From: Clarkia xantiana subsp. parviflora
Lineage: Eukaryota > Streptophyta > Magnoliopsida > Myrtales > Onagraceae
Reading direction: 5' to 3'
DNA length: 64,000 bases
Assembly (NCBI GenBank): GCA_036873135.1
Contig: JAPTYO010000008.1
Location: forward strand, 30,220,761 to 30,284,760
Below, in pieces: positions 1 through 11,422 of the stretch. Within the stretch, counting starts at the first letter, position 1; each line of letters starts with the position of its first letter. The translations under genes were made by a program, and so were the position numbers. The notes under the pieces were generated by a model that saw only the letters and a list, made by a program, of their open reading frames with translations, was not told the DNA's origin and did not search any database.

Positions 1-928
1 GACGAGACCACATAGAGCACTCACTCTCACAATACATGTAGAGACCTATCACACACTCTAAATTAACAGTCGTCTAACTCAACTCACTCTAATATATTGT
101 TCGCGCCTTGGGTCCCGGGGTGTCCGATGTCAATGTTCTGGTTTACAACCGACTATGGCCTGATACGGTCTTAATATCGAGTCTAGTTTGCGATAGTTTG
201 GGCGTATATCCAACACCATTCACGTAACTTACTGTTAACACTGATAGATACAAAAGATTTGAGGTATTAAGTTTGGAGTTATTCAATTCATGTAGCTTAA
301 TCCAACATTTTGTATTACATCTATGTATATTATCTTTAGTAATGGACATACCAACTACTAATACAAATATACTTACACATTCCATGTGTTTCTACATATA
401 TTCTTTAGACTTTCAAGTCCAATTGATGGTTTTACCATGTAAAAACACATTGCTCGAATATACTTGTAACATTACTATTTTCATATATATATACGTTTTC
501 TGTAGTATTAGTCATACTCAATACTAATATAGACATGTTTTCACACTCCAAGTGTTTCTACATATAGTTTTTAAACTTGAGTCAGTTAAAGTTTAACTGA
601 TGGTATAAGCATGTGTAAACAGATTGTTGTATAATACTTCCAGCATTATTATTTTCATCCTTATATTTGGATTTTACCATTGGACAAATACATTACTAAT
701 AAAGACTTGCTGACACATTCCAAATGTGTTTCAATGTAGTCTTTACACTTGACTCAATTAAAGTTTAATTAAAGGTTTTATTCAAGATGCATGTCTAATT
801 ATCAAATTATACATCATCATATTAAATTCTACATATACCATTTGAGAGTGAAGTAATTTAATCTAAGTTTTTGGAAAAAAAAAGTAAGTTAATCTCATTT
901 GAGATTTATTAGATTTAAGATTCAAACA

Positions 929-975
<47 letters not shown>

Positions 976-3075
976 TCAGTCAAATCATCAATGGTCAAAA
1001 CAAAATTAACCACATTTTAACATTTGTGATAATGTTGACATACATCATCAGTTACCAAATTGAAATAAAAGTGTCCCAATATATAGACAATACTAGTGAA
1101 CTATAGTCAATTCTAGATTAGACTTATGTAGAATATGATAGATTGATTGTCTAGCCAATGAAGTGTTAGGATCGATTCTCTCAACGCTCACAAACAGATT
1201 TAAAGATAGCAATAAAGAACACAAGATTTAACATAGTTCGGTCAACGTGACCTACGTCCACGGGCAAATAAGGAGCACCACTTCACTAGCACAATAAACA
1301 CCGGAGGGTTACAAGACGAGAGCACATAGAGCACTCACTCTCACAATACATGTAGAGACCTATTACACACTCTAAATTAACAGTCGTCTAACTCAACTCA
1401 CTTTAATATATTGGTCGCACCTTGGGTCCCGGGGTGTCCGATGTCAATGTTCCGGTTTACAACCGACTATGGCCTGATACGGTCTTAATTACGAGTCTAG
1501 TTTGCGATAGTTTGGGCGTATATCCAACACCATTCACGTAACTTGATGTATACACTAATAGATACAACTGATTTGAGGTATTAAATTTGGAGTTATTCAA
1601 TTAATGTAACTTATTCCAACATTTTTTATTTCATCTATGTTAATTGTCTTTAACAATGGACATGCCAACTACTAATACAAATATACTTACACATTCCATG
1701 TGTTTTTACATATATTCTTTAGACTTTCAAGTCCAATTGATGGTTTTACCATGTAAAAACACATTGCTTGAATATATTTGTAACATTACTATTTTCATCT
1801 ATATATATGTTTTCTGTAGCATTAGACATACTCAATACTAATATAGACATGTTGTCACACTCCAAGTGTTTCTACATATACTTTTTAAACTTGAGTTAGT
1901 TAAAGGATAATTGATGGTATAAGCATGTGTAAACAGATTGTTGTATAATACTTTCAGCATTATTATTTTCATCCTTATATTTGGTTTTTACCATTGGACA
2001 AATACATTACTAATAAAGACTTGCTGACACATTCCAAATGTGTTTCATACACTTGACTCAATTAAAGTTCAATTAAAGGTTTTATCCAAGATGCATGTCT
2101 AATTATCAAATTATACATCATCATATTAAATTCTACAGATACCATTGAGAGTGAAGTAATTTAATCTAAGTTTTTTGGAAGAAAAAAAAAATTAAGTTAA
2201 TCTCATTTGAGATTTATTAGATTTAAGATTCAAACGGCAATATATATATATATATATTCACTCAAATCATCAATGGTACCAAAAAAATTAACCACATTTT
2301 AACATCTGTGATAATGTTGACATACATCATCAGTTACAAAATTGAAATAAAAGTGTCCCAATATATAGACAATACTAGTGAAGTATAGTCAATTCTAGAT
2401 GAGACTTATGTAGAATATGATAGATTTTTTTGTCTAGCCAATGTAGTGTTTGGATTGATTCTCTCAACACTCACAAACAGATTTAAAGAAAGCAATAAAG
2501 AACACAAGATTTAACGTGGTTCGGTCAACGCGACCTACGTCCACGGGCAAAGGAGGAGCACCACTTCACTAGCACAATCAACACCGGAAGGTTACAAGAC
2601 GAGACCACATAGAGCACTTACTCTCACAATACATGTGGAGACCTATTACACACTCTGAATTAACAGTCGTCTAACTCAACTCACTCTAATTTATTGGTCG
2701 CGCCTTGGGTCCCGGGGTGTCCAATGTCAATGTTCCGGTTTACAACCGACTATGGCATGATACGGTCTTAATATCGAGTCTAGTTTGCGATAGTCTGGGC
2801 GTATATCTAACACCATTCACATAACTTACTGTAAACACTGATAGATACAACTGATTTGAGGTATTAAGTTTGGAGTTATTCAATTCATGTAGCTTACTCC
2901 AACATTTTGTATTTCATCTATGTATATTGTCTTTAGCAATGGACATACCAACTACTAATACAAATATACTTACACATTCCATGTGTTTCTACATTTATTC
3001 TTTAGACTTTCAATTCCAATTGATGGTTTTACCATGTAAAAACATATTGCTCGAATATATTTGTAACATTACTAT

Positions 3076-3115
<40 letters not shown>

Positions 3116-3526
3116 TTTCTGTAGCATTAGACATACTCAATACTAATATAGACATGTTGTCACACTCCAAGTGTTTCTACATATAGTTTTTAAACTTGAG
3201 TCAGTTAAACTGTAATTAATGGTATAAGCATGTGTAAACAGATTGTTGTATTATACTTCCAGCATTATTATTTTCATCCTTACATTTGGTTTTTACCATT
3301 GGACAAATACATTACTAATAAAGACTTGCTGACACATTCCAAATGTGTTTTAATGTAGTCTTTACACTTGACTCAATTAAAGTTTAATTAAAGGTTTTAT
3401 CCAAGATGCATGTCTAATTATCAAATTATACATCATCATATTAAGTTCTACAGATACCATTTGAGAGTGAAGTAAGTTAATCTCATTTGAGATTTATTAG
3501 ATTTAAGATTCAAACGGCAATATATA
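1..3526. repeat. Tandem array of three ~1.3 kb units
   Basis: Three head-to-tail copies of one AT-rich unit start at 1, 1314 and 2598, each opening with GACGAGA(C/G)CACATAGAGCA. Units 1 and 2 are 1313 and 1284 bp. Unit 3 breaks off near 3526, and the array may continue left of the window. The copies differ by scattered substitutions and small indels, including a 27-bp deletion near 3470 in unit 3 and different (TA)n lengths. The small ORFs inside are the same frame seen three times and differ by chance, so I do not call a gene. Each junction region carries a GTTCGGTCAACG...CCTACGTCCACGGGC block (1235-1264, 2518-2548), which suggests a transposon-derived unit. Family unknown. Confidence 0.85.
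929..971. repeat. (TA)n microsatellite in unit 1
   Basis: About 21 perfect TA dinucleotides. The equivalent places in units 2 (about 2240-2256) and 3 (about 3520) are much shorter, and unit 3 has a different TA tract at 3079-3107, so this is a length-variable site inside the array. Confidence 0.9.
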
Positions 3527-3692
3527 GTGTTGGAAACGGAATCAATTTGTTAGAATGGCAATATATTAGATTTAAGATTCAAACGGAAATTTCCAACCGA
3601 ATCAGTTTGTTGGAAACCAATCTGTTGGTGATACCCTGTTTTCTTGTAGTGTTGGTTGTGTCTATATGTGATGTACATAGTCATATTTTATT

Positions 3693-4569
3693 GGGTCAAT
3701 AACCTGGGAGAGGTCTGAAGATTGGCCATTGTGAATTTGAGAGGTCTGAAGATTGAAATGGTGATAACAGAGGTCTGAAGTTTCGACTTGTAGATAATAG
3801 AGGTCTCCGTTAGTTTTTCCGTTAAAACTAACGGAAGTTGGTCATGTGCATGGCATGTGACCAGAAATAAAATAAAATTCCAAAAATACCCTTCTTGCAT
3901 CTCATATGTTTGAATGAAAAGACGAAAATGCCCTTAAGGCCACCACCCAACTCCGGCGACCACCACTCACAGTTCCGGCAACCGCCACCCAACTCCGGCG
4001 ACCACAACCCGACTCCGACGACCATCACACAACTCCGGCGACCACAACCGCGGTCCCGATTTGGAGCTCTGTGGCCCCAGATCGGAGCCACAGAGCTCCG
4101 ATCTGGAGCTTTGTGGCCCCAAATCAGAGCCACAGAGCTCTGATCGGAGCTTTGTGGCTCCGATTTGGGCCCAATCGGGGCCGGTGGCTCCGATTTGGGC
4201 CCAATTGGGGCCGTGGTGGCTGTCGTCGGAGTTGGGTGGCGGTCGTCGGAGTTGTGAGTGGTGGTCGCCGGAGTTGGGTGGTGGCCGGCCGGAGCCGTGG
4301 TGGTGGCCGGAGTTGGGTTAGGTTTAAATTATGGACATGGGTATTTTTGTCATTTCATCTTTATATTAATTAAACTTTTTATTAATTCAAATATTACAAA
4401 ATGGTATTTTTGACATTTCATGCGGTTCTGTTAAATTTGACAGAAAAGTTGGACGGAAAACCTAAAAATCACAAAGTCCAAACTTCAGACCTCAGTTATC
4501 ACCATTTCAATCGTCAGACCTCTCAAATTCACAAGGGTCAATCTTCAACCTCTCCCAGATTATTGACCC
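3693..4569. mobile_element. Foldback MULE-like element, family 1, copy 1
   Basis: 877-bp non-autonomous element. It starts GGGTCAATAACCTGGGAGAG and ends with the matching inverted sequence ...CAGATTATTGACCC. The exact 9-bp duplication TATTTTATT flanks it (3684-3692 and 4570-4578), the size typical of Mutator-like elements. The outer arms carry repeated 'agaggtctgaag' boxes. The inner arms are GC-rich and also complementary: caccacccaactccggcgac on the left, its complement on the right. The centre holds GGAGCCACAGAGCTC palindromes. ORFs across it are proline/glycine-rich low complexity and look like by-products. No transposase is present. Confidence 0.9.
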
Positions 4570-4594
4570 TATTTTATTACATCATACGAAGTAT

Positions 4595-4698
4595 GATACA
4601 GTTTGGAAATACTATGCGGTCCTGATGGTGAATTACTATAAAAATTGATACAGTTTGAAAATACTATGCGGTTCTGATGGTGAATTACTATAAAAATT
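4595..4698. repeat. 52-bp tandem duplication
   Basis: Two adjacent 52-bp copies (4595-4646 and 4647-4698) starting GATACAGTTTG(G/A)AAATACTA, differing at two positions. They lie just outside the right TSD of the neighbouring element. No function seen. Confidence 0.9.
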
Positions 4699-5166
4699 AA
4701 GGAATGTTGAACCACACATTATTGAACATTTCATTAATGAAGTTATGGATATACATCGTAATGTTCCCTGGAATAATATAGATAATTTGCCATACTTCTA
4801 GCTCAAACAGAAATTCTCCCCATGTTTTGTCGGCTATGAGATTTTTCTAACACTCTGCTTGCTGAATGGTTGAGCCAACAAGAGGCATTTGGCGTTGATG
4901 TGTGTATAGATTAGAGAAGGTAAAAGTTTGTGTAGATTGGAGGAGGTAAAAGCTCTGAGAGTGCATTCATATGTTAACTTATAAAAGATAACAAGAAAAA
5001 AAATTGTTCCAAGACTTGAAGATACATATATTTATTTTAATTCACATTTTTAGATTTATTATTATAAAATATTTGAAAAAAATAATACAACTTATGTAGA
5101 TATTGTGTTATGCAATTCTAGTATAACTAAAAAATCACATTACACAAATACAAGTAATTATGTATA
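4699..5166. other. AT-rich intergenic stretch, nothing recognised
   Basis: No coherent coding frame, no terminal repeats and no RNA gene recognised. Confidence 0.6.
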
Positions 5167-5175
5167 ATTACCGAG

Positions 5176-5981
5176 TCGTTTTGCTAAGTAGGCATATTTT
5201 TAATCGTAATTACGAAAATAAGTATGTCTCCGAGTCGAGGATTTGACCAAAGCTTTGGTCAAATCCTCGACTCCCAGTTGAGGATTTGACCGTAGCTTTG
5301 GTCAAATCCTATAATTTTTTTTTTATAAAATACCTTAAATTAAATAAAAAAAGTTCCAACATTACAAAAAAAAAAAAAAAATCATTCAAACATTTAAATA
5401 CTACACACAAATTCATAAGTTCAAAATCCATAAGTTTCATAAATCTTGTTCGTTCAAATACAAAAAACGTTACCAAATACTACATAGTCAATATCTTCAT
5501 GGTTACCCACCTTGCCTATCCCTGATGAAATGTGAGAGGACGTAGGGGTGGGAGAGCGGCCATCCGGGATAGGCAATGTGGGCAACCATGGAGACATTGA
5601 CTATGTAGTATTTGATAACGTTTTTTGTATTTGAACGAACAAGATTTATGGAACTTATGGATTTGGAACTTATGAATTTGTGTGTAGTATTTAAATGTTG
5701 TAATGATTTTTTTTTTGTAATATTGGAACTTTTTTTTTTAATTTCAGGTATTTTATTAAAAAGAATTCTAGACCAAAGCTATGATCAAATCCTCAACTTG
5801 GAGTCGAGGATTTGACCAAAAGCTTTGGTCAAGTCCTCGGATGGGAGACGAAGATTTGACCAAACGCTTTGGTCAAATTCTCGACTAGGAGACGAAGATT
5901 TGCCTAAATTCGAAATTTCAAACTTTACTTGCTCAATCTTGTATTTTTGTACTATAATATGCTTAGTTTGGTAAATTTCTC
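5176..5981. mobile_element. Palindromic TIR element with GAGGATTTGACC repeats, copy A
   Basis: The left end (TCGTTTTGCTAAGTAGGCAT) and right end (ATGCTTAGTTTGG...) match as imperfect TIRs with the related element at 6304-7237. ATTACCGAG occurs at 5167-5175 and 5982-5990 as a likely 9-bp TSD, although the next bases also agree, so the left edge is uncertain by a few bases. Clusters of GTCAAATCCTCG / CGAGGATTTGAC palindromes lie at about 5230-5310 and 5775-5905. Between them, 5330-5525 and 5560-5765 are long complementary arms, so the interior could fold into one large hairpin. No coding capacity. Confidence 0.7.
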
Positions 5982-5990
5982 ATTACCGAG

Positions 5991-6294
5991 TCGTTACAAG
6001 AGTAAAATATGTAGTCTTCAATAATGAAATAAACCTATCACAAAATTGGTACGATCTGTGTGCAGCAACACATAGGCACGATGGAAAGCAATTATTCCAG
6101 GCTTGTGACCTTTTTATTAATGATATATGGCCCTATTGTTCAATTTTCTGGTTCGTTTCGGTGGCATTAATTTAATTTTCCAGCAACACCTCATGCCCAG
6201 CCATACTGGAAGGAGCGTTAATTGAGTAAACTTAAAAGAATTATGCACCAGGATACACAATCGTCTCCTGTATATATAAAATTGTATCTAGCCT
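5991..6294. other. Spacer between two palindromic elements
   Basis: AT-rich sequence with no gene or repeat recognised; it separates two members of the same element family. Confidence 0.6.
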
Positions 6295-6303
6295 TCAAAT
6301 TAT

Positions 6304-7237
6304 GAGTTGTTTTGCTAAGTAGGCATATATTTAATTGTAATTACGAAAATAAACATGTAAAGTTGAAAATTCCAACTTTAAGCAAATCCTCGGATGGGAG
6401 TCGAGGATTTGACCAAAAGCTCTAGTCAAATCCTCGAATGGGAGTCGAGGATTTGACCAAACGCTTTGGTCAAATCCTCGACTCCCATCCGAGGATTTGA
6501 CCAAAGCTTTTGGTCAAATCCTCAACTCCCATCCGAGGATTTGACCGTAGCTTTGGTCAGATCCTCAATTTTTTTAAATAAAATAACTGAAATTAAAAAA
6601 AAAAAAAAATCAATATTTTCAACATTAAAAAGAAATCATTCCAACATTTAAATATCAACTAATAATTATGCAAATCGATCTACATTTATCTGAATCTATC
6701 AACTAATAATTATCTAAATAATGTGCATTTCATCGCAATTATGCAAATTGATCAACAATTAATCATAATTAATCACTACATTATCTACATTCATCTCAAT
6801 CTATCAACTAATAATTATAATTATCTAAATAATATGCATTTCATCGCAATTAAACAAACCAATCATCAATCAAGTTAACACTAAATAATATGCATTTCAT
6901 CTCAATGATTTCTTTTTAATGTTGAAAATATTAGAACTTTTTTTTTAATTTCATTTATTTTATTAAAAAAAATTGAGAATTTAACCAAAGTTACGGTCAA
7001 ATCCTCGGATAGGAGTCGAGGATTTGACCAAAAGCTTTGGTCAAATCCTCGGATGAGAGTCGAGGATTTGACCAAAGCGTTTGGTCAAATCCTCGGGTGG
7101 GAGTCGAGGATTTGACCAAAGCTTTTGGTCAAATCCTCGACTCCCATCCGAGGTTTTGCTTAAAGTTGGAAATTCCAACTTTACATGCTTATTTTCGTAA
7201 TTACAATTAAAAATATGCTTATTTAGCAAAACAACTC
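6304..7237. mobile_element. Palindromic TIR element with GAGGATTTGACC repeats, copy B
   Basis: 934-bp element. It starts GAGTTGTTTTGCTAAGTAGG and ends ...TTTAGCAAAACAACTC. The exact 9-bp duplication TCAAATTAT flanks it (6295-6303 and 7238-7246). The TIRs of about 90 bp include AAAGTTG(G/A)AAATTCCAACTT, itself palindromic. Inside lie two clusters of alternating CGAGGATTTGACC and GGTCAAATCCTCG (6385-6570, 6975-7150) around an AT-rich core with short tandem repeats. Non-coding. The 9-bp TSD fits MULE-type mobilisation; 8-bp hAT is less likely. Confidence 0.85.
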
Positions 7238-7249
7238 TCAAATTATAAA

Positions 7250-8782
7250 GGATAATGATTTGTTTCATACCATTTTTTTTTTTGGAAATTCACTTTTGGT
7301 ATCATATTTTTTTGGGTTAATAACCTAGGAAATGTCTGAATTTTGCCCAATGTTAACCGGAGAGGTCTGAATTTTCAAAAGTTAATTTGAAAGGTCTGAA
7401 ATTTCAACTTTGTTGATTTAAGGTTTTCCGTCCATTTTTAGGGTTAAATTTAACAGAATTGTGTGAAATGACATTCTTACCCCTTTTAATATTTTGTTTT
7501 ATTTAATATCTTATTTGAGGAAATGTGAATGACAAAATTACCCCTGAAGTCAAATTAAAACCACCCGGCTCCATCCACCGCCACCCGGCTCCGACCACCA
7601 CCACCTCGGCTCCGGCGACCACCACCACGGCTCCGATTAGGCCCAAATCGGAGCCACCGGCCCCGAATAGGCCCAAATCGGAGCCACAAAGCTCCAGATC
7701 AGAGCCACAAAGCTCCAAATCGGAGCTGTGTGGCTCCGGTCGGGGCCACAGAGCTCCGATCGGAGCCACAGAGCTCCGATCGGAGCCACACAGCTCCGAT
7801 CGGAGCTTTTTGGCTTCGATTTGGGCCCAATCGAAGCCGTGGTCGCGGTCGCCGGAGTTGGGTGGTTGTCGCCGGAGCTGGGGTGATGGTTGCCGAAATC
7901 GGGTGGCAGTTGCCGGAGCCAGGGTGGCGATGCCGGAGCCGTGGTGGCTTTAAGGGCATTTTTGTCTTTTCACTTCAAGCATGTGAGGGGCACACTTGAT
8001 AGAAGGGCATTTTGAGAATTTAATATTATTTTCGGTCACATGCCATGCATGTGACAAACTTCCGTTAGTTTTAACAGAAAAAATTAACGGGAAATGTTAG
8101 TGATTCCGATTTTTCGAATCCGAAGTGTTCCGATGGTGAGGGGAAAATAAAACACCAAAAGTTGGCATTATTTATATGTTATGCCACTAAGAGACACTTC
8201 ATGATCTCTCGGAATTTGATTTCGGGATTCCGTATCACACCTCTAAATCAACGGAGACCTCTTATATCTACAAAGTTGAAACCTCAGACCTCTCAAATCA
8301 ACATTTGAAAATTCAGACATCTCCGGTTAATATGGGCCAAAATTCACTAGGTTATTGTACACAAACCTTTCCTAGGCCAAAATTAACCCTATTTTTTTTT
8401 GTAAACTTTTGGTACCAACGTTTTGCATTTTGTACACTTTTCATACCACCGTTAAAATTCCCACCGATTTGGCCGTTAAGTGACACGTGTCGTGCATGTA
8501 AGTAGCCCTAAACTTTTGATTTATTTAAATTTAGTCCCTCTAATACTTTCCTAATTTTTAATTTATATAATTTAGTCCTAAAATTTGAAAATCGAACGAT
8601 TGACCCAAATTGACCTAGCCTAGGCGAACTATTGACCCAAATTGACATAGTTGGACGGAATTTTAACGGTGGTACGAAAAGTCTACAAAATAAAAAACGT
8701 TGATACCGTGTAAAAAGAAGATCCAATACCGAAAATGGATTTCAGTAAAAAAAAAATGGTATCATGAAACGAACCTTATCCC
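7250..8782. mobile_element. MULE-like element, family 2, interrupted copy
   Basis: Outer element of a nest. The left arm (7250-7313, resuming at 8399) and right arm ending at 8782 are inverted copies: GGATAA(T/G)G...GTTTCAT...ACCATTTTTT, then the box CATACCACCGTTAAAATTCC against its complement near 8650. AATTATAAA (7241-7249) and AATTTTAAA (8783-8791) are a plausible 9-bp TSD with one mismatch. The arms resemble the family-2 element at 24978-25585, including 'tttagtccct' and 'ggccgttaa' boxes. A family-1 element sits inside at 7314-8389. The right edge is about 85 bp upstream of the TATA box of PR-10 gene 1. Confidence 0.75.
7314..8389. mobile_element. Foldback MULE-like element, family 1, copy 2 (nested)
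   Basis: 1076 bp. It starts GGGTTAATAACCTAGGAAAT and ends ...CAAAATTAACCC, flanked by the exact 9-bp repeat TATTTTTTT (7305-7313 and 8390-8398). It shares the 'ggtctgaa' boxes, the TTCCGT...AACAGAA region and the GC-rich core with copy 1. The core is built of alternating GGAGCCACA and AGCTCCGAT units that read as low-complexity peptides on both strands. The right end has about 26 extra bases before the terminus compared with the left arm. Confidence 0.87.
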
Positions 8783-8875
8783 AATTTTAAAACTACATCT
8801 ACAATTTCCATCACTAACTGCCCACTATACTATTCCAATTAATGACCCTCACCTGCCTCAACTCATTAGTCTAGC

Positions 8876-8883
8876 TATAAATA
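8876..8883 (+). promoter_or_regulatory. Probable TATA box of PR-10 gene 1
   Basis: TATAAATA lies 86 bp before the ATG at 8970, a normal plant TATA-to-start distance with a short 5' leader. It is the best TATA match in the region. Confidence 0.65.
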
Positions 8884-8969
8884 CGTTGTACATCTATCTA
8901 GTCATTCCTCACTCATCATCCAATCTTCCTTCCTTGCATTAATCATTACTCAAGTTGTGATCCAACACC

Positions 8970-9670
8970 ATGACTGCAATCACCATCTCTGATGAGTTCA
9001 GCAGCTCTATCCCTGCTCCGAGGCTGTTCAAAGCTCTCATTATCGACGGTGATAACCTCATCCCCAAGCTCATGCCTCAAGCTATCAAGAACATCGAGCT
9101 TCTCGAGGGCGATGGAGGCCCCGGTAGCATCAAGCAGATGAACTTTGCTGAAGGCTAGTAATTCTCCCCCTCCTATGTATACAAGAATGAAGATATATAT
9201 AAATATAAAACTAAATGTAGTAACAATATAAAAAAGAACATAATCTGATAATAATATATTAAAAATATATATTTTTCTAGCTAATATATAACTTAATCAG
9301 CATCGTGTTATCAATTGAGTGAGGTTAATTATTAATGGCGTAGTTATACTATTGTTGTTATGAATCTGCAGCAAGCCAAATGAAGCAGTTGAAGCACAGG
9401 GTTGATGTACTGGACAAGGAGAAGATGGAATACCACTACACAATAGTTGAGGGTGATGAAATTGCGGACAAGATCGAGTCCATCTCTTACCAGATCAAGT
9501 TTGAGACCTCGCCGGAAGGAGGGTGCAAAGGCACAAATGTGAGCAAGTACCAACCAAAGGCTGGAGCAGTTATTACTGAAGAGGAGATCAAGGCTGGCAA
9601 GGAGAAGGCAATGGTTATCTTCAAAGCTGTGGAGGCTTATCTCCAGGCAAACCCTGAGGCCTATGCTTAA
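8970..9670 (+). CDS. PR-10 / Bet v 1-like protein 1
   Basis: Two exons, 8970-9153 and 9372-9670, give a 160-residue protein, the usual PR-10 length. These are cytosolic hydrophobic-cavity proteins that bind small ligands such as cytokinins, flavonoids or sterols and are often induced by stress; the ligand here cannot be read from sequence. Seen: N-terminus with [13 protein letters not shown], the glycine-rich loop GDGGPGS at residues 47-53, a K-x-x-x-H-R-V-D block at the start of exon 2 and an [12 protein letters not shown]-terminus. The single intron is at the family's conserved place (codon 62, phase 1). Its donor reads GAAG|GCTAGT, so the intron appears to be GC-AG rather than GT-AG. The only nearby GT (9161) would shift the frame. 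A second PR-10 gene lies about 10 kb downstream on the same strand. Confidence 0.93.
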
Positions 9671-9966
9671 TAATGCATGCATGGTGTTAATTGGATTCAT
9701 CAATAAGTTTCTCATATATTAAAGACAGGCTCATATATATGTATTGTGTAAGATCCCGGTTATATTTTATATAATAAATGAGTAATGTCTCTTTAATTTA
9801 AATAAAAATATTTTTCAGACTGGGTCATCCTATCCATTGGTATTTAGGCGAAGGGGTTACCCCTAAATTTCGGTCCGAAATCGACAAGACTATTTTTTAA
9901 AACTTTACCCATTGTTCATACTAATATATTTTATTTATTCCCTAATACGCCCTCGCAAGACGGATA
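9671..9966. other. 3' flank of PR-10 gene 1
   Basis: AT-rich 3' UTR and flank. The part from about 9820 may belong to the neighbouring retroelement, but the edge is unclear. Confidence 0.5.
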
Positions 9967-11089
9967 AATGCAGCGTGATGGGGATAGATGAGACAAAAAC
10001 TCGTTGATTCAAGGAGAATGCCGAGAATTTGTTGGATAGAGGCGCAATAATTCGTTGATTCCGCAGAATACCGAAGAATTGACGCAGGGTAGAGGAAAAC
10101 CTCAATTTTTTTTCATATATCAATCAACTGAATGGAAAGAAGGTTAAACATATCTGAAATACTGAAAACAAAAACCCTAGCTCTAAATCCGAAATTTGCA
10201 AATAGACTCTAACAAAACCGACAAATTACAACAAAAGACTGACAGAAACATAAAACTGAAATTTTGACCCCCTAAACGAAGGAATTTTGCCAAAAGGCGT
10301 TAAACCCCATAGTTTACTATGGATATTGCTCAGATTGTTGTTTCTACATGAAATACAGTACTTGCACGCCAAAATAAGACACTTCAAGATCTCCCACATA
10401 GGGCCGGCAATGGTGCGGTGAAAATCAAATAACCATGGTTATTCGCACCATTTACCGCAATGATTAACCGCACCATTATGGTGAGGTGCGGTTATGGTGA
10501 TGAATCTTGTAACCGCAATGGTTATGGTTATGGTATTCAGTCAATAACCGCGGTTATAACCATCACCTCTATATATATAATATTAATACATATATTACTA
10601 ATACTTATATTGTTTTATATATATATACATTATTACTATACTTTAATTATTAGTCAAATGTTATAATTCTTATACCGTTCTCTTTCCCATGCACCAATTT
10701 TGTCTATAGTTCTTATTATTAGGTAACCACGATTGAAAGTGATTGCGAATGAGGATCAAGGATCGCAAGTGATAGGCGATTGAAGATGTGTTTTTTTAAT
10801 TAAGTTAAACAATGAAGTTATGTTTAATTTAGATTTCGTGTATGAAACAGTGAATGTATGTTTAATTTTCTTGTATGAAACAATGATGTTGTATTAGTTT
10901 GAATAATTGTGGTTAAATGGTTTAATCGTGGTTAAAAACCATGGTTATGGTTATGGTTATGGTATGAAGAATCATAACCGCAGTGGTTATGGTTATGGTT
11001 ATGGTATGAGTGAAAAAAATATGGTATGGTTATGGTATTAGTGCTATTCGCACCATACCCTCACCATCGCCAGCTCTACTCCCACATCA
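9967..11089 (-). repeat. Gypsy LTR L1, interrupted by hAT
   Basis: Minus-strand LTR beginning TGATGTGGGAGATC and ending ...CCATCACGCTGCAT. About 435 bp remain once the hAT insertion and its TSD are removed. The TGATG start follows a purine-rich stretch, as expected for a 3' LTR. It is related to the LTRs at 11423-11820 and 16069-16491 but diverged. Confidence 0.65.
10399..11078. mobile_element. Non-autonomous hAT element
   Basis: 680 bp. It starts TAGGGCCGGCAATGGTG and ends with the inverse ...CCATCGCCAGCTCTA. The exact 8-bp TSD CTCCCACA flanks it (10391-10398 and 11079-11086). The TAGGGC(C/T)GGC terminus and 8-bp TSD are hAT features. Subterminal regions are rich in GGTTATGGTTATGG and ACCGCA repeats in inverted arrangement, likely transposase-binding arrays. 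No transposase frame. Confidence 0.92.
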
Positions 11090-11422
11090 TTCTCTCCGGG
11101 GAAGAGAAGATTCGCCCTCGAATCTTGCGCAACGAAGGTCAGTAATAGGAAGCAGGAAGAAGAATACACTCAGTCCCAACATCATAATTTTTTCACTTGA
11201 AAGCGGTTGTCAAGACGCCTTCGAATTCGCTCCTAGCGGTCGGGGAGATGATGATTTCAGGATCATGGAGGTGGGGTGATGGTCGATCATCGTTGTGACG
11301 TCTTGATCGTCAACGTACTCATCATAAATTGGATTATAAAGAACAAAAGCAGTTCTTGTATGATCTGGTGCCTGCCAATCAAGGAACTGCATCGCGCAGA
11401 ATCTTCGGCTCTGATACTAATC

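Noticed and set aside
273..3124. Repeated ~84-codon frames in the tandem array as a gene family
   Set aside because: The frames are AT-rich, differ by indels and stops between units, and have no recognisable domain.
3828..4373. Overlapping open frames on both strands with Pro/Gly/Trp-rich repeats
   Set aside because: They lie wholly in the GC-rich palindromic core of a transposon and are simple-repeat by-products; the same is true at 7503-7999 and 55676-56128.
5230..7150. CRISPR-like spaced palindromes
   Set aside because: Repeats alternate in orientation, have no regular spacers, and lie in eukaryotic transposons.
10940..11035. GGTTAT hexamer runs as telomere-like repeats
   Set aside because: Not the plant telomere unit TTTAGGG, imperfect, and inside a hAT element as subterminal repeats.
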